Origin: Pedococcus badiiscoriae
Lineage (GTDB): Bacteria; Actinomycetota; Actinomycetes; Actinomycetales; Dermatophilaceae
Assembly: GCF_013408925.1 (NCBI RefSeq)
Contig: NZ_JACCAB010000001.1
Span: 1,860,001 to 1,924,000 of the forward strand
Length of the DNA stretch: 64,000 nt
Direction: 5' to 3'
The translations under genes and the position numbers were made by a program. Below are positions 7,768 to 15,951 of the stretch, one piece after another. Position 1 is the first letter of the stretch; each line of letters opens with the position of its first letter. Under the pieces are notes generated by a model. It saw nothing but the letters and a program-made list of their open reading frames with translations, ran no database searches and was not told where the DNA came from.

Positions 7768-9609
7768 GTGTCCGTTCTTGCCCCGCGTCGCCGAGCCCTC
7801 CTGGCCGGCGTCGTCCCCATCGCGGCTGCAGCAGCCGTGATGGTCACCCCCCAGCTGGCCATGGCCAGCACAACGGCCGCGCACGGAGCCACCTCGCACA
7901 CGCTGTACGCGAGCGGGTCCGACACCACCTACGCCATGATGCAGAAGCTGGACAGCCTCTACGGCGGTCAGCGCGGATGCACGGTCGTCCCGACCGACGC
8001 GAGCCTCCTGCCTGACGGCTCCTGCCAGAGCGACTACACCGGCGAGGCCGACTCCAACGCGACCCACGACACCGTCACCGAGCGCTACCCCGTCGGCTCG
8101 GGCAGTGGGATCAAGCAGCTCTGCAACCAGGGCCTCGCGGGGGTGCCCGTCGTGGACTTCGCCCGGTCCTCCCGCGCGATCAAGACCAGTGACTGCGACG
8201 GCCTCAAGGCGGTGGCCTACGCACAGGACGGCATCTCGTGGTGGCACTCGACCGCCAGCACGTCGAGCTCGGCGAGCCTGCACGACCTGACCAAGGCCCA
8301 GCTCGTCAACATCTACAACGGCACGCTCAAGACCTGGCACGACGTGGACCCCTCGCTGCCGGCGAACAACATCGTCATCTACTCGGTCCAGGCCGGGTCC
8401 GGGACGCGGAGCACGTTCGACAGCTACCTCGGTGGCGACAGCACGCAGGCCATCCCGGCCGCCAACAAGCCCGGCGGTTCCGGTCCGTCTCACGTGATCT
8501 TCGAGAACGACGCCTCGCCGATCTTCACCAACGGCGACCAGAACGACGCCATCTACTTCTACTCGATCGGGCGCTTCACCCAGAAGCAGGCGCAGTCGCC
8601 GCAGCCCGGAGATGTCACCGGCGGTGAGCTCGGCGCGCTCGATGGCGTCGCGGCCGACACGCCCGACGTCAAGAACGGCACGTTCCCGGCCCGCCGGTCG
8701 CTGTTCAACGTCTACCGCTACGCGCCTGAGTTCGTCACCAGCTACATCGGCGAGCGCACCGGGTTCCTCTGCCGCGACGACCTGCCGGCTGCCACCCGTG
8801 CAAAGGTCGAGCAGCAGATCAGCAGCGAGGGCTTCGTCCCCTTCGCCGACGGCTCCATCGGCGGCGGTGTCAGCGGCACCAGCTTCTGCCGGTTGACCCA
8901 GACCCTGGACACCTCAGCCCCGAGCGTCGCCCTCACGCCGACCGGTGGTTTCCGAGGCGCCGCGACCGCGACCTTCAGCGAGCTGGTCAACGGTGTCGGT
9001 GCGTCGAGCTTCGGCGAGCGCGTCACGGGCACCACGACGCCGCTGGCGGGCACCGTGACCTGCTACGACCTGCAGCAGGTGGCCACGGCGTGCACCAACC
9101 CCGTCAAGAGCGCGCGGTTCACCCCGTCCGCGGGCTATGTCCCCGGTGAGAAGTACGAGGTGTTCGCGACCGCGAGCGCGATCAGCGACCGCGCCGGCAA
9201 CACGCTGACGGCCACCCCGGCCGTCGCCTTCCGCGGGCCGCTCGCCGTGCAGGACGTCAACGTCCCGCCGGTGGCCTACACCGCTGGCTGGACCCGTCTG
9301 AGCTCCAGCGCAGCCAGCGGGGGCACCTGGACGCGTTCTGCGACCAAGAACGCCTACGCCCTGATGACGTTCCGCAGCACGAGCCTGACCTACGGCTACC
9401 TCCGGACCACCGCGTCCGGAGTGGCGAAGGTCTACGTGGACGGCGTCCTCAAGGCCACCGTCAACGAGTACGGATCGACGGCTCGCTCCGCAGTCACGAT
9501 CTCTCACCTGACGGATGCTCGTCACACGGTCAAGATCGTCGTGGTCGGCGCGAAGTCCGCGGCATCCAAGGGCGCCTTCGTCAGCCTCGACAGCCTCACG
9601 GTCAGCTGA
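7768..9609 (+). CDS. Secreted PstS-like binding protein with Ig-like C-terminal domains
   Basis: Exported substrate-binding protein, 613 residues. GTG at 7768 with GAAAGGGA just upstream is preferred to earlier in-frame codons because it begins directly with a basic-hydrophobic signal peptide (RRRALLAGVVPIAAAAAVM, ending about residue 31). The binding domain (about 45-375) begins LYASGSDTTYAMMQKLDSLY and contains VQAGSGTRSTFDSYLGG, the counterpart of the PstS ligand loop. Two beta-rich regions follow: a Big-type Ig-like domain (about 385-490, SAGYVPGEKYEVFATASAI) and a C-terminal domain ending SLDSLTVS. Unlike its two neighbours it has no C-terminal anchor, so it should be released or held non-covalently. 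A long perfect hairpin lies 20 bp past the stop. Confidence 0.8.
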   Translation: MSVLAPRRRALLAGVVPIAAAAAVMVTPQLAMASTTAAHGATSHTLYASGSDTTYAMMQKLDSLYGGQRGCTVVPTDASLLPDGSCQSDYTGEADSNATHDTVTERYPVGSGSGIKQLCNQGLAGVPVVDFARSSRAIKTSDCDGLKAVAYAQDGISWWHSTASTSSSASLHDLTKAQLVNIYNGTLKTWHDVDPSLPANNIVIYSVQAGSGTRSTFDSYLGGDSTQAIPAANKPGGSGPSHVIFENDASPIFTNGDQNDAIYFYSIGRFTQKQAQSPQPGDVTGGELGALDGVAADTPDVKNGTFPARRSLFNVYRYAPEFVTSYIGERTGFLCRDDLPAATRAKVEQQISSEGFVPFADGSIGGGVSGTSFCRLTQTLDTSAPSVALTPTGGFRGAATATFSELVNGVGASSFGERVTGTTTPLAGTVTCYDLQQVATACTNPVKSARFTPSAGYVPGEKYEVFATASAISDRAGNTLTATPAVAFRGPLAVQDVNVPPVAYTAGWTRLSSSAASGGTWTRSATKNAYALMTFRSTSLTYGYLRTTASGVAKVYVDGVLKATVNEYGSTARSAVTISHLTDARHTVKIVVVGAKSAASKGAFVSLDSLTVS

Positions 9610-9628
9610 GCTGGACCCACGGTGACAA

Positions 9629-9664
9629 CCCAGGGGCCGGGCTGCGCACAGCCCGGCCCCTGGG
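9629..9664 (+). terminator. Strong hairpin terminator
   Basis: A perfect 16-bp G+C-rich stem (9629-9644 with 9649-9664) and a CGCA loop, 20 bp after the stop of the third PstS-like gene. No T-run follows, which is common for actinobacterial terminators. Confidence 0.8.
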
Positions 9665-9684
9665 CACACCCGTGAGGCCGCTGT

Positions 9685-9918
9685 GCGCGGCCGTGTCATC
9701 CGCACCCACGCGCTCTGGAACTCAAGCTCGGCATGCTCTGCGCGCAGGCGTTCCACACCGTGTAGTAGACCGAAGGTGAAGCCGTTCTCGCCGCGCAGGA
9801 ACGACTGGGCGCCGAGCTGGCGCAGTCGCTGCCGGGCGACGACGGTGTCCTGATGCTGGCCCAGTGCCTGCTGAACGGCCTTGGCTCGCTTGGCGAGCCT
9901 CTTCGCGCTCACCCAGCT
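9685..9918 (-). pseudogene. Remnant of a CHAD-domain protein (C-terminal part)
   Basis: Minus-strand translation from about 9918 to 9685 gives AKRLAKRAKAVQQALGQHQD, then TVVARQRLRQLGAQ and GENGFTFGLLHGVERLRAEH. This closely matches the end of CHAD domains, the helical His-rich domains that bind polyphosphate granules. The frame has no CHAD-like sequence upstream of 9918 and no stop where the domain should end; it runs on antisense into the neighbouring gene. I read it as the surviving tail of a lost gene. Its position beside phosphate-binding genes fits a former phosphate/polyphosphate locus. Confidence 0.6.
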
Positions 9919-10289
9919 GACCCTGGGACCTGGACCGCGACTCGGCCCTGGTGGCAGGCGGGTTCGATGAATGCGACGCCGCCCACCACCACGGGAGGCA
10001 CTCGGAAACGCCGTTAGCACTGTGTTGTTGCGTTGCGGGAGTATCAGTTGAATGCGGTTGGCTTCATTCCTCTGGGTACCCCATGGGCACCGGCGCCAGC
10101 CTCTGGATCATGTCCGCGACGGCCCCGGCCTCGTTCGCGGGACCGCGACGTGCGCACATGCAGGAATCGTCGACGGGACCGGCGACACACGACACCCGCT
10201 TTCCCGAGCCAGGACTCGGTCCCACACGGCTGACGATCGTCGCACTAACTGATGCTGGGTGATTTCGGCTGATGCCGGATATTGCCGGT
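9919..10289. other. Non-coding stretch with no recognisable gene
   Basis: About 370 bp between the CHAD remnant and tRNA-Arg. Short frames exist in several phases, but none has a ribosome site or a family-like translation. It may be further decayed sequence; I see no repeats, terminal inverted repeats or integrase fragments in it. Confidence 0.4.
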
Positions 10290-10365
10290 TGGTGCCCTCG
10301 GGCAGATTCGAACTGCCGACACCCGCTTTAGGAGAGCGGTGCTCTATCCCCTGAGCTACGAGGGC
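10290..10365 (-). tRNA. tRNA-Arg (anticodon CCT)
   Basis: Read on the minus strand, a full cloverleaf: acceptor GCCCTCG/CGAGGGC, D-arm GCTC/GAGC, anticodon arm CCGCT with loop CTCCTAA, T-arm GGCAG/CTGCC with TTCGAAT, discriminator A and an encoded CCA. Anticodon CCT reads AGG, a rare Arg codon in such genomes. Confidence 0.97.
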
Positions 10366-10518
10366 GGAGCATGGCTGAGACCTCTGCTGGGAACCTCTCT
10401 CGAACCCAGCCAGCCACGCAGCGGCCAAGCGTAGCCGAGACGGCACGGCCAGGGGTCGTCGGGTCGTCTCCAGGCGCCCGTGTTCGCGCGAGCTGGTTCG
10501 CTCGCGTCGTCGTGGGCC

Positions 10519-10839
10519 TCAGGTCGCCAGCTCGGGCCCGATCTCGGTCTTCTCGACCAGCTTCTGGACCACTTCCTCGGGGATGTCTTCCTTGCTTGCC
10601 TCTTCCGCTGCCTTCTGCTGGTGAACCTCGACTCGGGCTGCCTGCCAGGCGGACCAGTGTCCCGAGACCAGGGCCCAGAGCGAGAGAGCGGACACGTAGA
10701 CCACAGAGTTCAACCACCCCATCCACATGGAGATCGGAATCATCACGATCCAGAAGATCGCCAACCAGCCGTTCACGCGCCGCATGAACACCGGGTCCCC
10801 CTGCACAGAGGCCCACAGGGACTTGACTACGGTCACCAC
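10519..10839 (-). CDS. Small conserved membrane protein of unknown function
   Basis: A 106-residue product with a GTG start preceded by GAAGGAGA. Two adjacent hydrophobic segments (about 24-42 and 45-63, FWIVMIPISMWMGW and VVYVSALSLWALVSG) are followed by a charged C-terminal tail rich in Glu/Lys that could form a short helix (about 70-105). Codon usage matches neighbouring genes. I know similar two-helix proteins in other actinobacteria but no assigned role. It sits alone upstream of tRNA-Arg on the same strand. Confidence 0.75.
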   Translation of the reverse strand: MVTVVKSLWASVQGDPVFMRRVNGWLAIFWIVMIPISMWMGWLNSVVYVSALSLWALVSGHWSAWQAARVEVHQQKAAEEASKEDIPEEVVQKLVEKTEIGPELAT

Positions 10840-11051
10840 TCTTCTCCTTCACTCGCAGCACAGACGCCCGTGCTGGAAAAGCGTATTAAAGGACCTCCCA
10901 CCTGTGGAAATGCTGAGGCTCTCCACCCCGGACGACGCGGGGCATTGGTCGTGCGCGTGGGGCAGCCAGCGGCCATGATGAGCCCCACAGCAGCCATGAC
11001 GAGCCCACCCGGCGAGGTTCAACGAAGGATCCAACGGAAGGAGCGGCGCGA

Positions 11052-11888
11052 GTGGACATCGAGGAGCTGGGCCGGCGTATGCCGTCCTGGCGTGATGGAC
11101 CTGCCAAGCGTGCCTTGACCGAGTTCCTGGTCGAGGTCACCCAGGGCGAGAGTGCACTCGCCGTGTCCGAGCGGGTCGCCGCGTTCGACAACGACGGCAC
11201 GATGGCCTGCGAGAGGCCCCACACCACGTTGTCTGAGTTCCTCGCGGCATGCACACAGGGCCAGGGTCCACAGGCACCTCCCGCCAGCGGGCATGAGGTC
11301 CTTCGCGAGCTGGCCGAGCTGTTCCAAGGGCAGACCACCGCGCAGTACGACCTGGCGGCCCGCGCGTTCCTTCGCGAGGCAGTCCACCTGCGCTTCCAGC
11401 GTCCGTATCCGCTGCTCACCTTCCAACCGATGCTGGAGCTGGTGGACGTGTTGCACGCCCTGGAGTTCAGCGTCTTCATGTGCACGGACAGCTCGCGGGA
11501 CTTCATGAGGGTGATGGCTGGTCCGGCATACGGTCTGCGCCGTGAGCACGTCATCGGCTCGGAGGTGCAGCTCACGGCGGTGAACGGCCAGCTGGTCCGG
11601 ACCGCAACGCTCGAGCAGCTGGACGACGGCCCAGGGAAGACCGTGCACCTGTGGGACCGGGCCGGCGTCATGCCGGTGCTGGCAGCTGGGAACGCGGCCG
11701 GGGACATCGAGATGCTCGAAGCCGCGCGGTTTGCCATGGTGGTCCACCACGACGACCCGACGCGTGAGTATGCCTACGACGATCCGCGGCTGCTCGCCAA
11801 AGCGCGCGAGCACGACTGGACGATCGTGAGCATGAAGACTGATTTCGTCGACCTGTGGCCCGCTGCTCGCGGGAAGGAGGCGTTGTGA
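11052..11888 (+). CDS. HAD-superfamily phosphatase
   Basis: A 278-residue soluble haloacid-dehalogenase-fold hydrolase, probably a phosphomonoesterase. GTG at 11052 follows GGAAGGAG. Motif I is FDNDGTM (Asp46 nucleophile, Asp48 acid/base); motif II is probably MCTDSS; motif IV is AGNAAGDIEML with the Mg-binding Asp. The middle part (about 60-145) looks like a helical cap. The arrangement resembles bacterial phosphoserine-phosphatase-like HADs, but the substrate cannot be told. The stop overlaps the aquaporin GTG start (GTGA), so the two are co-translated; why a phosphatase is coupled to a channel is unknown. Confidence 0.85.
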   Translation: MDIEELGRRMPSWRDGPAKRALTEFLVEVTQGESALAVSERVAAFDNDGTMACERPHTTLSEFLAACTQGQGPQAPPASGHEVLRELAELFQGQTTAQYDLAARAFLREAVHLRFQRPYPLLTFQPMLELVDVLHALEFSVFMCTDSSRDFMRVMAGPAYGLRREHVIGSEVQLTAVNGQLVRTATLEQLDDGPGKTVHLWDRAGVMPVLAAGNAAGDIEMLEAARFAMVVHHDDPTREYAYDDPRLLAKAREHDWTIVSMKTDFVDLWPAARGKEAL

Positions 11889-12721
11889 GCGCCATGCCGA
11901 CCAGCGCGCACGACCGGGACCCGTCGGGCGACAGCGCTGCCGCCCTCCGAGCCCGTCACGGCGCCCACATCGCTGAGCTCATGGAGCGCCAACCGGTCTG
12001 GGGCCGGCAGTTCACCGATCTCAGCCACGAGTGGCGACGCTTGTTCGCCGAGTCGTTCGGCACCCTCCTGCTCGTGCTGGTGGGCGCCGGAGGGGCCGTC
12101 CTGGATGCCAAGACCGGCAGCATCGGCCGGGTCGCCGCCGTCACCGCGCCCGGCCTGCTGGTGATGGCCGTCATCCTGGGCATGGGCGCGGTCTCCGGTG
12201 CCCATCTCAATCCCGTGGTCACTGTCGCCTTCGCGTTGCGCCGAGACTTCCAGTGGCGTCGCGTGCCCGGCTACCTCGCCGCTCAGCTGGTCGGCGGCGT
12301 CCTGGCGTGCCTCTTCCTGCGGGCGCTGTTCGGGACAACCGGCCAGCTCGGTGCGACCAGACCCGGCCCCGGATTCACCACCACCCAAGCGTTGCTCATC
12401 GAGGCAGTACTCACCCTGGGCCTGGTCAGCACCATCCTGGGCACGGCCTCAACCGCACAGAACGTCGGCCCGCTGGCGGCCCTTGGAGTGGGCGGATACA
12501 TCGTCCTGGCCGGGCTGTGGGCAAGCCCCGTCAGCGGAGCATCCATGAACCCCGTCCGATCCTTGGCGCCCGACCTGGTGCGCGGAGACCTCCGCGGACT
12601 CTGGCCCTACCTGCTCGGTCCCCTCATCGGATCTCTGCTGGCGGTCGCGGTCGCTTTCGTCCTGCGCGGACCCGGAGGTGACCCCGAAGCAGTGAAGGCC
12701 GCGCAAGGTCGAGAAGCCTGA
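11885..12721 (+). CDS. Aquaporin/glycerol-facilitator family channel
   Basis: MIP-family channel, 278 residues, for water or small neutral solutes. GTG at 11885 with GGAAGGAGG ahead is preferred over an earlier ATG inside the HAD gene. A hydrophilic N-terminal extension of about 50 residues precedes six membrane helices. The two pore half-helices carry HLNPVVT and SMNPVRS: both NPA motifs read NPV. The selectivity-filter Arg after the second motif is kept. Double NPV is unusual and may alter selectivity. Coupled to the upstream phosphatase. Confidence 0.9.
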   Translation: MSAMPTSAHDRDPSGDSAAALRARHGAHIAELMERQPVWGRQFTDLSHEWRRLFAESFGTLLLVLVGAGGAVLDAKTGSIGRVAAVTAPGLLVMAVILGMGAVSGAHLNPVVTVAFALRRDFQWRRVPGYLAAQLVGGVLACLFLRALFGTTGQLGATRPGPGFTTTQALLIEAVLTLGLVSTILGTASTAQNVGPLAALGVGGYIVLAGLWASPVSGASMNPVRSLAPDLVRGDLRGLWPYLLGPLIGSLLAVAVAFVLRGPGGDPEAVKAAQGREA

Positions 12722-12810
12722 GCCGTCACCGCATACCGGCCGTCGCCCACCCTCCCGGAACCAAGGCGACCAAGGCCACGAAGCCTGCACAACGCTTGGT
12801 GGAGGATGCT

Positions 12811-13230
12811 GTGGACATGGCCCAACTGCCCCGTCGGTCCTCGCCGGACCACACTGCCGACGAGCCGCGCACGGACCTTGATCTCGAGTCCGTGGCCGAG
12901 CGCTTGCGCGAGGAGCGCGATGAGGCTCGCGCCCGCCTGACGACCATGACACGGGATCTCGAGGCCGTCTTCGCCGCATCGACGGACTCCAATGCCGATG
13001 ACGAGCACGACCCCGAGGGTCAGACGATCGCCTACGAACGGTCACAGCTGGCAGCGCTCATTCAGGCGGCGCAAGACCATCTCGGCGCCATCGAGGCCGC
13101 CATGCTCCGACTGCAGCAGGGCAGCTACGGGTTCTGCGAGGTGTGCCACGAGCCCATCCCCTCCGCACGGCTGGACGCCAGGCCAACCGCACGAACGTGC
13201 GTCCGGCACGCGGCGCTGCTGCGAGGCTGA
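12811..13230 (+). CDS. DksA/TraR-type C4 zinc-finger protein
   Basis: A 139-residue protein with a long N-terminal coiled region (about 25-100, charged heptads such as ESVAERLREERDEARARL) and a C-terminal zinc finger, GFCEVC followed 18 residues later by TCVRH. DksA-family proteins insert a coiled coil into the RNA polymerase secondary channel; actinobacterial relatives are mostly uncharacterised. The last zinc ligand is His in place of the usual Cys. GTG at 12811 sits 5 bp after GGAGG; TTG 12796 and ATG 12817 are alternatives. Same strand as the HAD-aquaporin pair, 89 bp downstream. Confidence 0.8.
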   Translation: MDMAQLPRRSSPDHTADEPRTDLDLESVAERLREERDEARARLTTMTRDLEAVFAASTDSNADDEHDPEGQTIAYERSQLAALIQAAQDHLGAIEAAMLRLQQGSYGFCEVCHEPIPSARLDARPTARTCVRHAALLRG

Positions 13231-13256
13231 ACGAGACCCGAGGCTCTGAAGGACGG

Positions 13257-13478
13257 CTAGTCGGTCGATCCCGCGGCGGTGCGTCGTCGCTGCAGCGCCA
13301 CTGCGCTGCGCCACGACGCAAGGCCGGCGGCCACGACCGCGCCCATGGCATGGAGTGCTCTGGATCCCACGGTCGCGCGAGGGTCAAGGCCCCAGACATC
13401 CCACAGCGTCGTCGCCGTCAGGTACACGGCAACCACCCACGCGACCGAGAGAAACCGCCCGCCGCTCAGACTCCCCAT
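13257..13478 (-). CDS. Small two-helix membrane protein, unknown function
   Basis: A 73-residue product with two hydrophobic stretches (about 8-25 and 40-57) and a basic C-terminus (LQRRRTAAG). Codon bias matches real genes here. There is no clear ribosome site before the ATG, so it may be leaderless. Convergent with the zinc-finger gene, 26 bp apart. No family recognised. Confidence 0.5.
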   Translation of the reverse strand: MGSLSGGRFLSVAWVVAVYLTATTLWDVWGLDPRATVGSRALHAMGAVVAAGLASWRSAVALQRRRTAAGSTD

Positions 13479-13684
13479 GTCGCCAGAGTAGGTCCAGCGA
13501 CGATGGGCGGCAGCGGAACCGCCGATTCTCCATCGACCCCGACTTACCGAACGCGCCCCGGACGTCCGGTCACATCACCCTCACCCAAATGGACGAGACT
13601 GCCCAGTTTCGTCGCATTCGAGTCAGCGGCGCTCGTAGGTTCAGGACCACAGCGCCGCGACGGCGGCGCACCTTCGGAGGTCCC

Positions 13685-14443
13685 ATGCGCAAGTCCATCG
13701 CCCGTCTCGGCGTCGCCCTCGCCCCGGCCGCACTGGTCACGGGCCTGATCGCTGCTGCGCCGCAGACCGCCGATGGTGCCGTCCCGACCTACAACCTGAC
13801 GTATGCCAGCCTGCCGGACGGTTCCAAGCAGGTGGTCCGCTGGAACGGCTGCCAGACGGCCATCACCTACAAGGTGAACCTGGCGGCGGTGCCCTCCTCG
13901 CTCCGCCCTGGCGTCCTGGCCGACACCAAGGCAGCCGTGGCGAAGGTCGCTGCGGACACCTCGTTCGCGTTCAGCTACAAGGGGGCCACGACCGAGGTGC
14001 CCAAGCTCGGGTCGATGGCCACGCAGTCCGCCGAGCTGGTGATCGCCTTCACCACGCCGTCCAAGACCAACTACTCCCTCGCGGGCTCCACGCTGGGCCA
14101 GGGCGGTCTCTACTACGGCTACGTCTCGCGCACGGTCGGCGGAAGGACCACCTACACCGTGGCGGCCCAACGAGGGTTCGTCGTCATCGACACCCCGCAG
14201 ATGCTCCAGCAGACCATCGGCGGCACCGGCACCGGACTTCGTCGCAGCAACCTGCTCGCCCACGAGCTCGGTCACGCCGTCGGCCTCGAGCACGTCACGG
14301 ATCCCCGTCAGCAGATGTTCCCCTCGATCCGGACTGTCTCCCCGACCCTCTACTACACCGGCGACCGCGCCGGCCTCGCCAAGGTGGGCAAGGTCGCGGG
14401 ATGCATCAACACGGCATACATGCCGTTGAAGGACCTCAGCTAG
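13685..14443 (+). CDS. Secreted metzincin-like zinc metalloprotease
   Basis: Exported protein of 252 residues with a clear signal peptide (about 1-33, RLGVALAPAALVTGLIAAA). It carries HELGHAVGLEH with zinc ligands at His193, His197 and His203 and catalytic Glu194, followed by a Met (QQMFPS) in place for the Met-turn of metzincins (matrixin/snapalysin-like). The catalytic part is preceded by a beta-rich half (about 40-180). The ATG at 13685 has GGAGG upstream. Single gene; a terminator with a T-run follows. The substrate is unknown. Confidence 0.88.
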   Translation: MRKSIARLGVALAPAALVTGLIAAAPQTADGAVPTYNLTYASLPDGSKQVVRWNGCQTAITYKVNLAAVPSSLRPGVLADTKAAVAKVAADTSFAFSYKGATTEVPKLGSMATQSAELVIAFTTPSKTNYSLAGSTLGQGGLYYGYVSRTVGGRTTYTVAAQRGFVVIDTPQMLQQTIGGTGTGLRRSNLLAHELGHAVGLEHVTDPRQQMFPSIRTVSPTLYYTGDRAGLAKVGKVAGCINTAYMPLKDLS

Positions 14444-14510
14444 CCGCACAACCCCGGCACAGCCTCGTGCCCGACCCAGACTGCCCGGCGTCACGACCGC
14501 CTGGCACACA

Positions 14511-14548
14511 GACTGCCCGCTCACCTCAGGTGAGCGGGCAGTCGCTTT
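14511..14548 (+). terminator. Rho-independent terminator
   Basis: Near-perfect inverted repeat 14511-14526 / 14528-14543 (GACTGCCCGCTCACCT and its complement) followed by GCTTTTTG. A textbook terminator about 65 bp after the protease gene. Confidence 0.9.
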
Positions 14549-14818
14549 TTGCGTCGCGGCCCGGGAGCCGAGGAGGACGGTGGAGTCAAGGAAGTTGACG
14601 CCATAAACGAGCGCGAGCGCTTATACACCATCCCAGCATCCAAAGTGGTCGACTTTACTAAACACAGACTCAATCGGGGAATTTCCGGTAGAACCTATGA
14701 CCCTTTCGGGGAGCGATGTTGCTCGATATGCCGCCAGGACGCGTCCCGACGCGATCAACTCATCCCAACAGGGGCCACGCATCAGGCCGGCCACCCGTCC
14801 ACGAACAGAGGATCTGCC

Positions 14819-15298
14819 ATGAAGCTCAACCGCAAGCGGGCCGCCGCCATCGCCACGGGCGCCGCCCTCACCTTCATCGTCGGCGGGGTCGCCTTCGCCT
14901 ACTGGTCCACCAGTGGCACCGGCACGGGATCGGCCACGACCGGCACCGTGAACCCGGTCAAGATCAACGCGACAGGCACCGCCGTCTCGGGCCTCTACCC
15001 GGGCGCCCCGGCGCGCAACGTCTCCGGCAACTTCGACAACCCCAACGCCGGCACCGTGTACGTCAACCAGGTCACCGTCGCGGTGGCCCCGGGATGGTCC
15101 AAGCAGGCCGACGGCACCAAGGCTGCCTGCACGGCTGCTGACTTCACCATCACCCAGCCGTCGGCGACCGCCCACGAGATCGCGTCCGGCACGGGCGTGG
15201 ACGCCTGGGGCCCGGCCACCATCGCGATGAACAACCTGCCCACGAACCAGGACAACTGCAAGAACGTCACGGTCGACCTGGTCTTCTCCAGCAACTGA
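14819..15298 (+). CDS. Exported TasA/camelysin-like protein with SipW-type signal peptide
   Basis: A 159-residue exported protein, first of a four-gene set. Its signal peptide (MKLNRKRAAAIATGAALTFI onward) ends in FAYWSTSGTGTG, the A-x-Y/F-W-[ST]-x-[ST]-G pattern of SipW-dependent TasA/camelysin proteins, which form extracellular fibres in Bacillus. The mature part is a beta-rich single domain with two Cys. ATG follows AGAGGA. A long AT-richer leader (about 14590-14818) precedes it, and a strong hairpin separates it from gene two, so it may be the major product. Confidence 0.8.
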   Translation: MKLNRKRAAAIATGAALTFIVGGVAFAYWSTSGTGTGSATTGTVNPVKINATGTAVSGLYPGAPARNVSGNFDNPNAGTVYVNQVTVAVAPGWSKQADGTKAACTAADFTITQPSATAHEIASGTGVDAWGPATIAMNNLPTNQDNCKNVTVDLVFSSN

Positions 15299-15320
15299 TC
15301 GTCACGACGGGGCCTGATCC

Positions 15321-15359
15321 CCGCCCGGTGGCATCGACCCCCTCGATGCCACCGGGCGG
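15321..15359 (+). terminator. Intra-operon hairpin
   Basis: Perfect 17-bp stem (15321-15337 with 15343-15359) and a CCCCC loop between the first and second exported-protein genes. No T-run. Probably a partial terminator or an mRNA-stabilising structure giving more of gene one than of the genes after it. Confidence 0.75.
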
Positions 15360-15417
15360 CAGGCAAGCCAGCCAGACCAGCAGCACCCCACCCAGGACCA
15401 ACTAGGGAGACGACCTC

Positions 15418-15951
15418 ATGGCCACCACGCCGCGCCGGCGCCGCACCCTTGCGGTCGCGATCTGCGTCGTCGTGATCCTGGCCCTCTTGGGCGGGTGCCG
15501 CGTGTGGCTGACCCGAGATGACCCTGCTCCCCACCAGGGCGCCCTTCGCCTCATGCAGGGCAACGGTTCACTCGCCGCGGCCAACGCCTCGGGCCATGCC
15601 CCCTTCGCCGCCGTGGGCAGCGTCAGCCAACTGCGCCCGGGCCAGCTGCAGACACTTCAGGTGAAGGTCACCAACGCGGACGCAGTCGACTACAGGATCC
15701 TCGAGCTCACCGTGACGCCGCAGGATGCCAATGCCTCGTGCTCGGCCGCCGCCAACCTCGTGGTCAGCAGCTACAAGGCGACCAAGCCTGGCGCGCGCAG
15801 CTACCTCGTGCCACGGGAGTCCAGCATCACGATCCCCCTCACGATCATGATGCTCAACACCGCCTCGTCGCAGGACGGCTGCAAGAACGTCTCCTTCCCG
15901 CTCGCCTTCGGTGGTCTGGCCACGCAGGGCCAGGGCGGCGGCAGCTCGTGA
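15418..15951 (+). CDS. Exported/membrane-anchored accessory protein of the TasA-like cluster
   Basis: A 177-residue protein. The N-terminus is RRRR plus a hydrophobic helix, AVAICVVVILALLGGCRVW: either an uncleaved anchor or a weak lipobox (LGGC). The extracellular part is a beta-sandwich-like domain (about 55-165) with VKVTNADAVDYRILELTV and paired Cys, related in style to the camelysin-like neighbours. ATG follows AGGGAGA. Its stop overlaps the next gene's start (GTGA). Confidence 0.72.
   Translation: MATTPRRRRTLAVAICVVVILALLGGCRVWLTRDDPAPHQGALRLMQGNGSLAAANASGHAPFAAVGSVSQLRPGQLQTLQVKVTNADAVDYRILELTVTPQDANASCSAAANLVVSSYKATKPGARSYLVPRESSITIPLTIMMLNTASSQDGCKNVSFPLAFGGLATQGQGGGSS

Noticed and set aside
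8914..10020. Minus-strand frame of 368 codons covering the CHAD-like segment as an intact gene
   Set aside because: Only about 75 residues are CHAD-like; the rest is antisense to the PstS-like gene, so I annotate a remnant rather than a gene.
14590..14818. c-di-GMP or other riboswitch in the AT-richer leader of the fibre cluster
   Set aside because: No recognisable conserved core; TTGACG and TTATAC boxes are present but 20 bp apart, too far for a confident promoter call.
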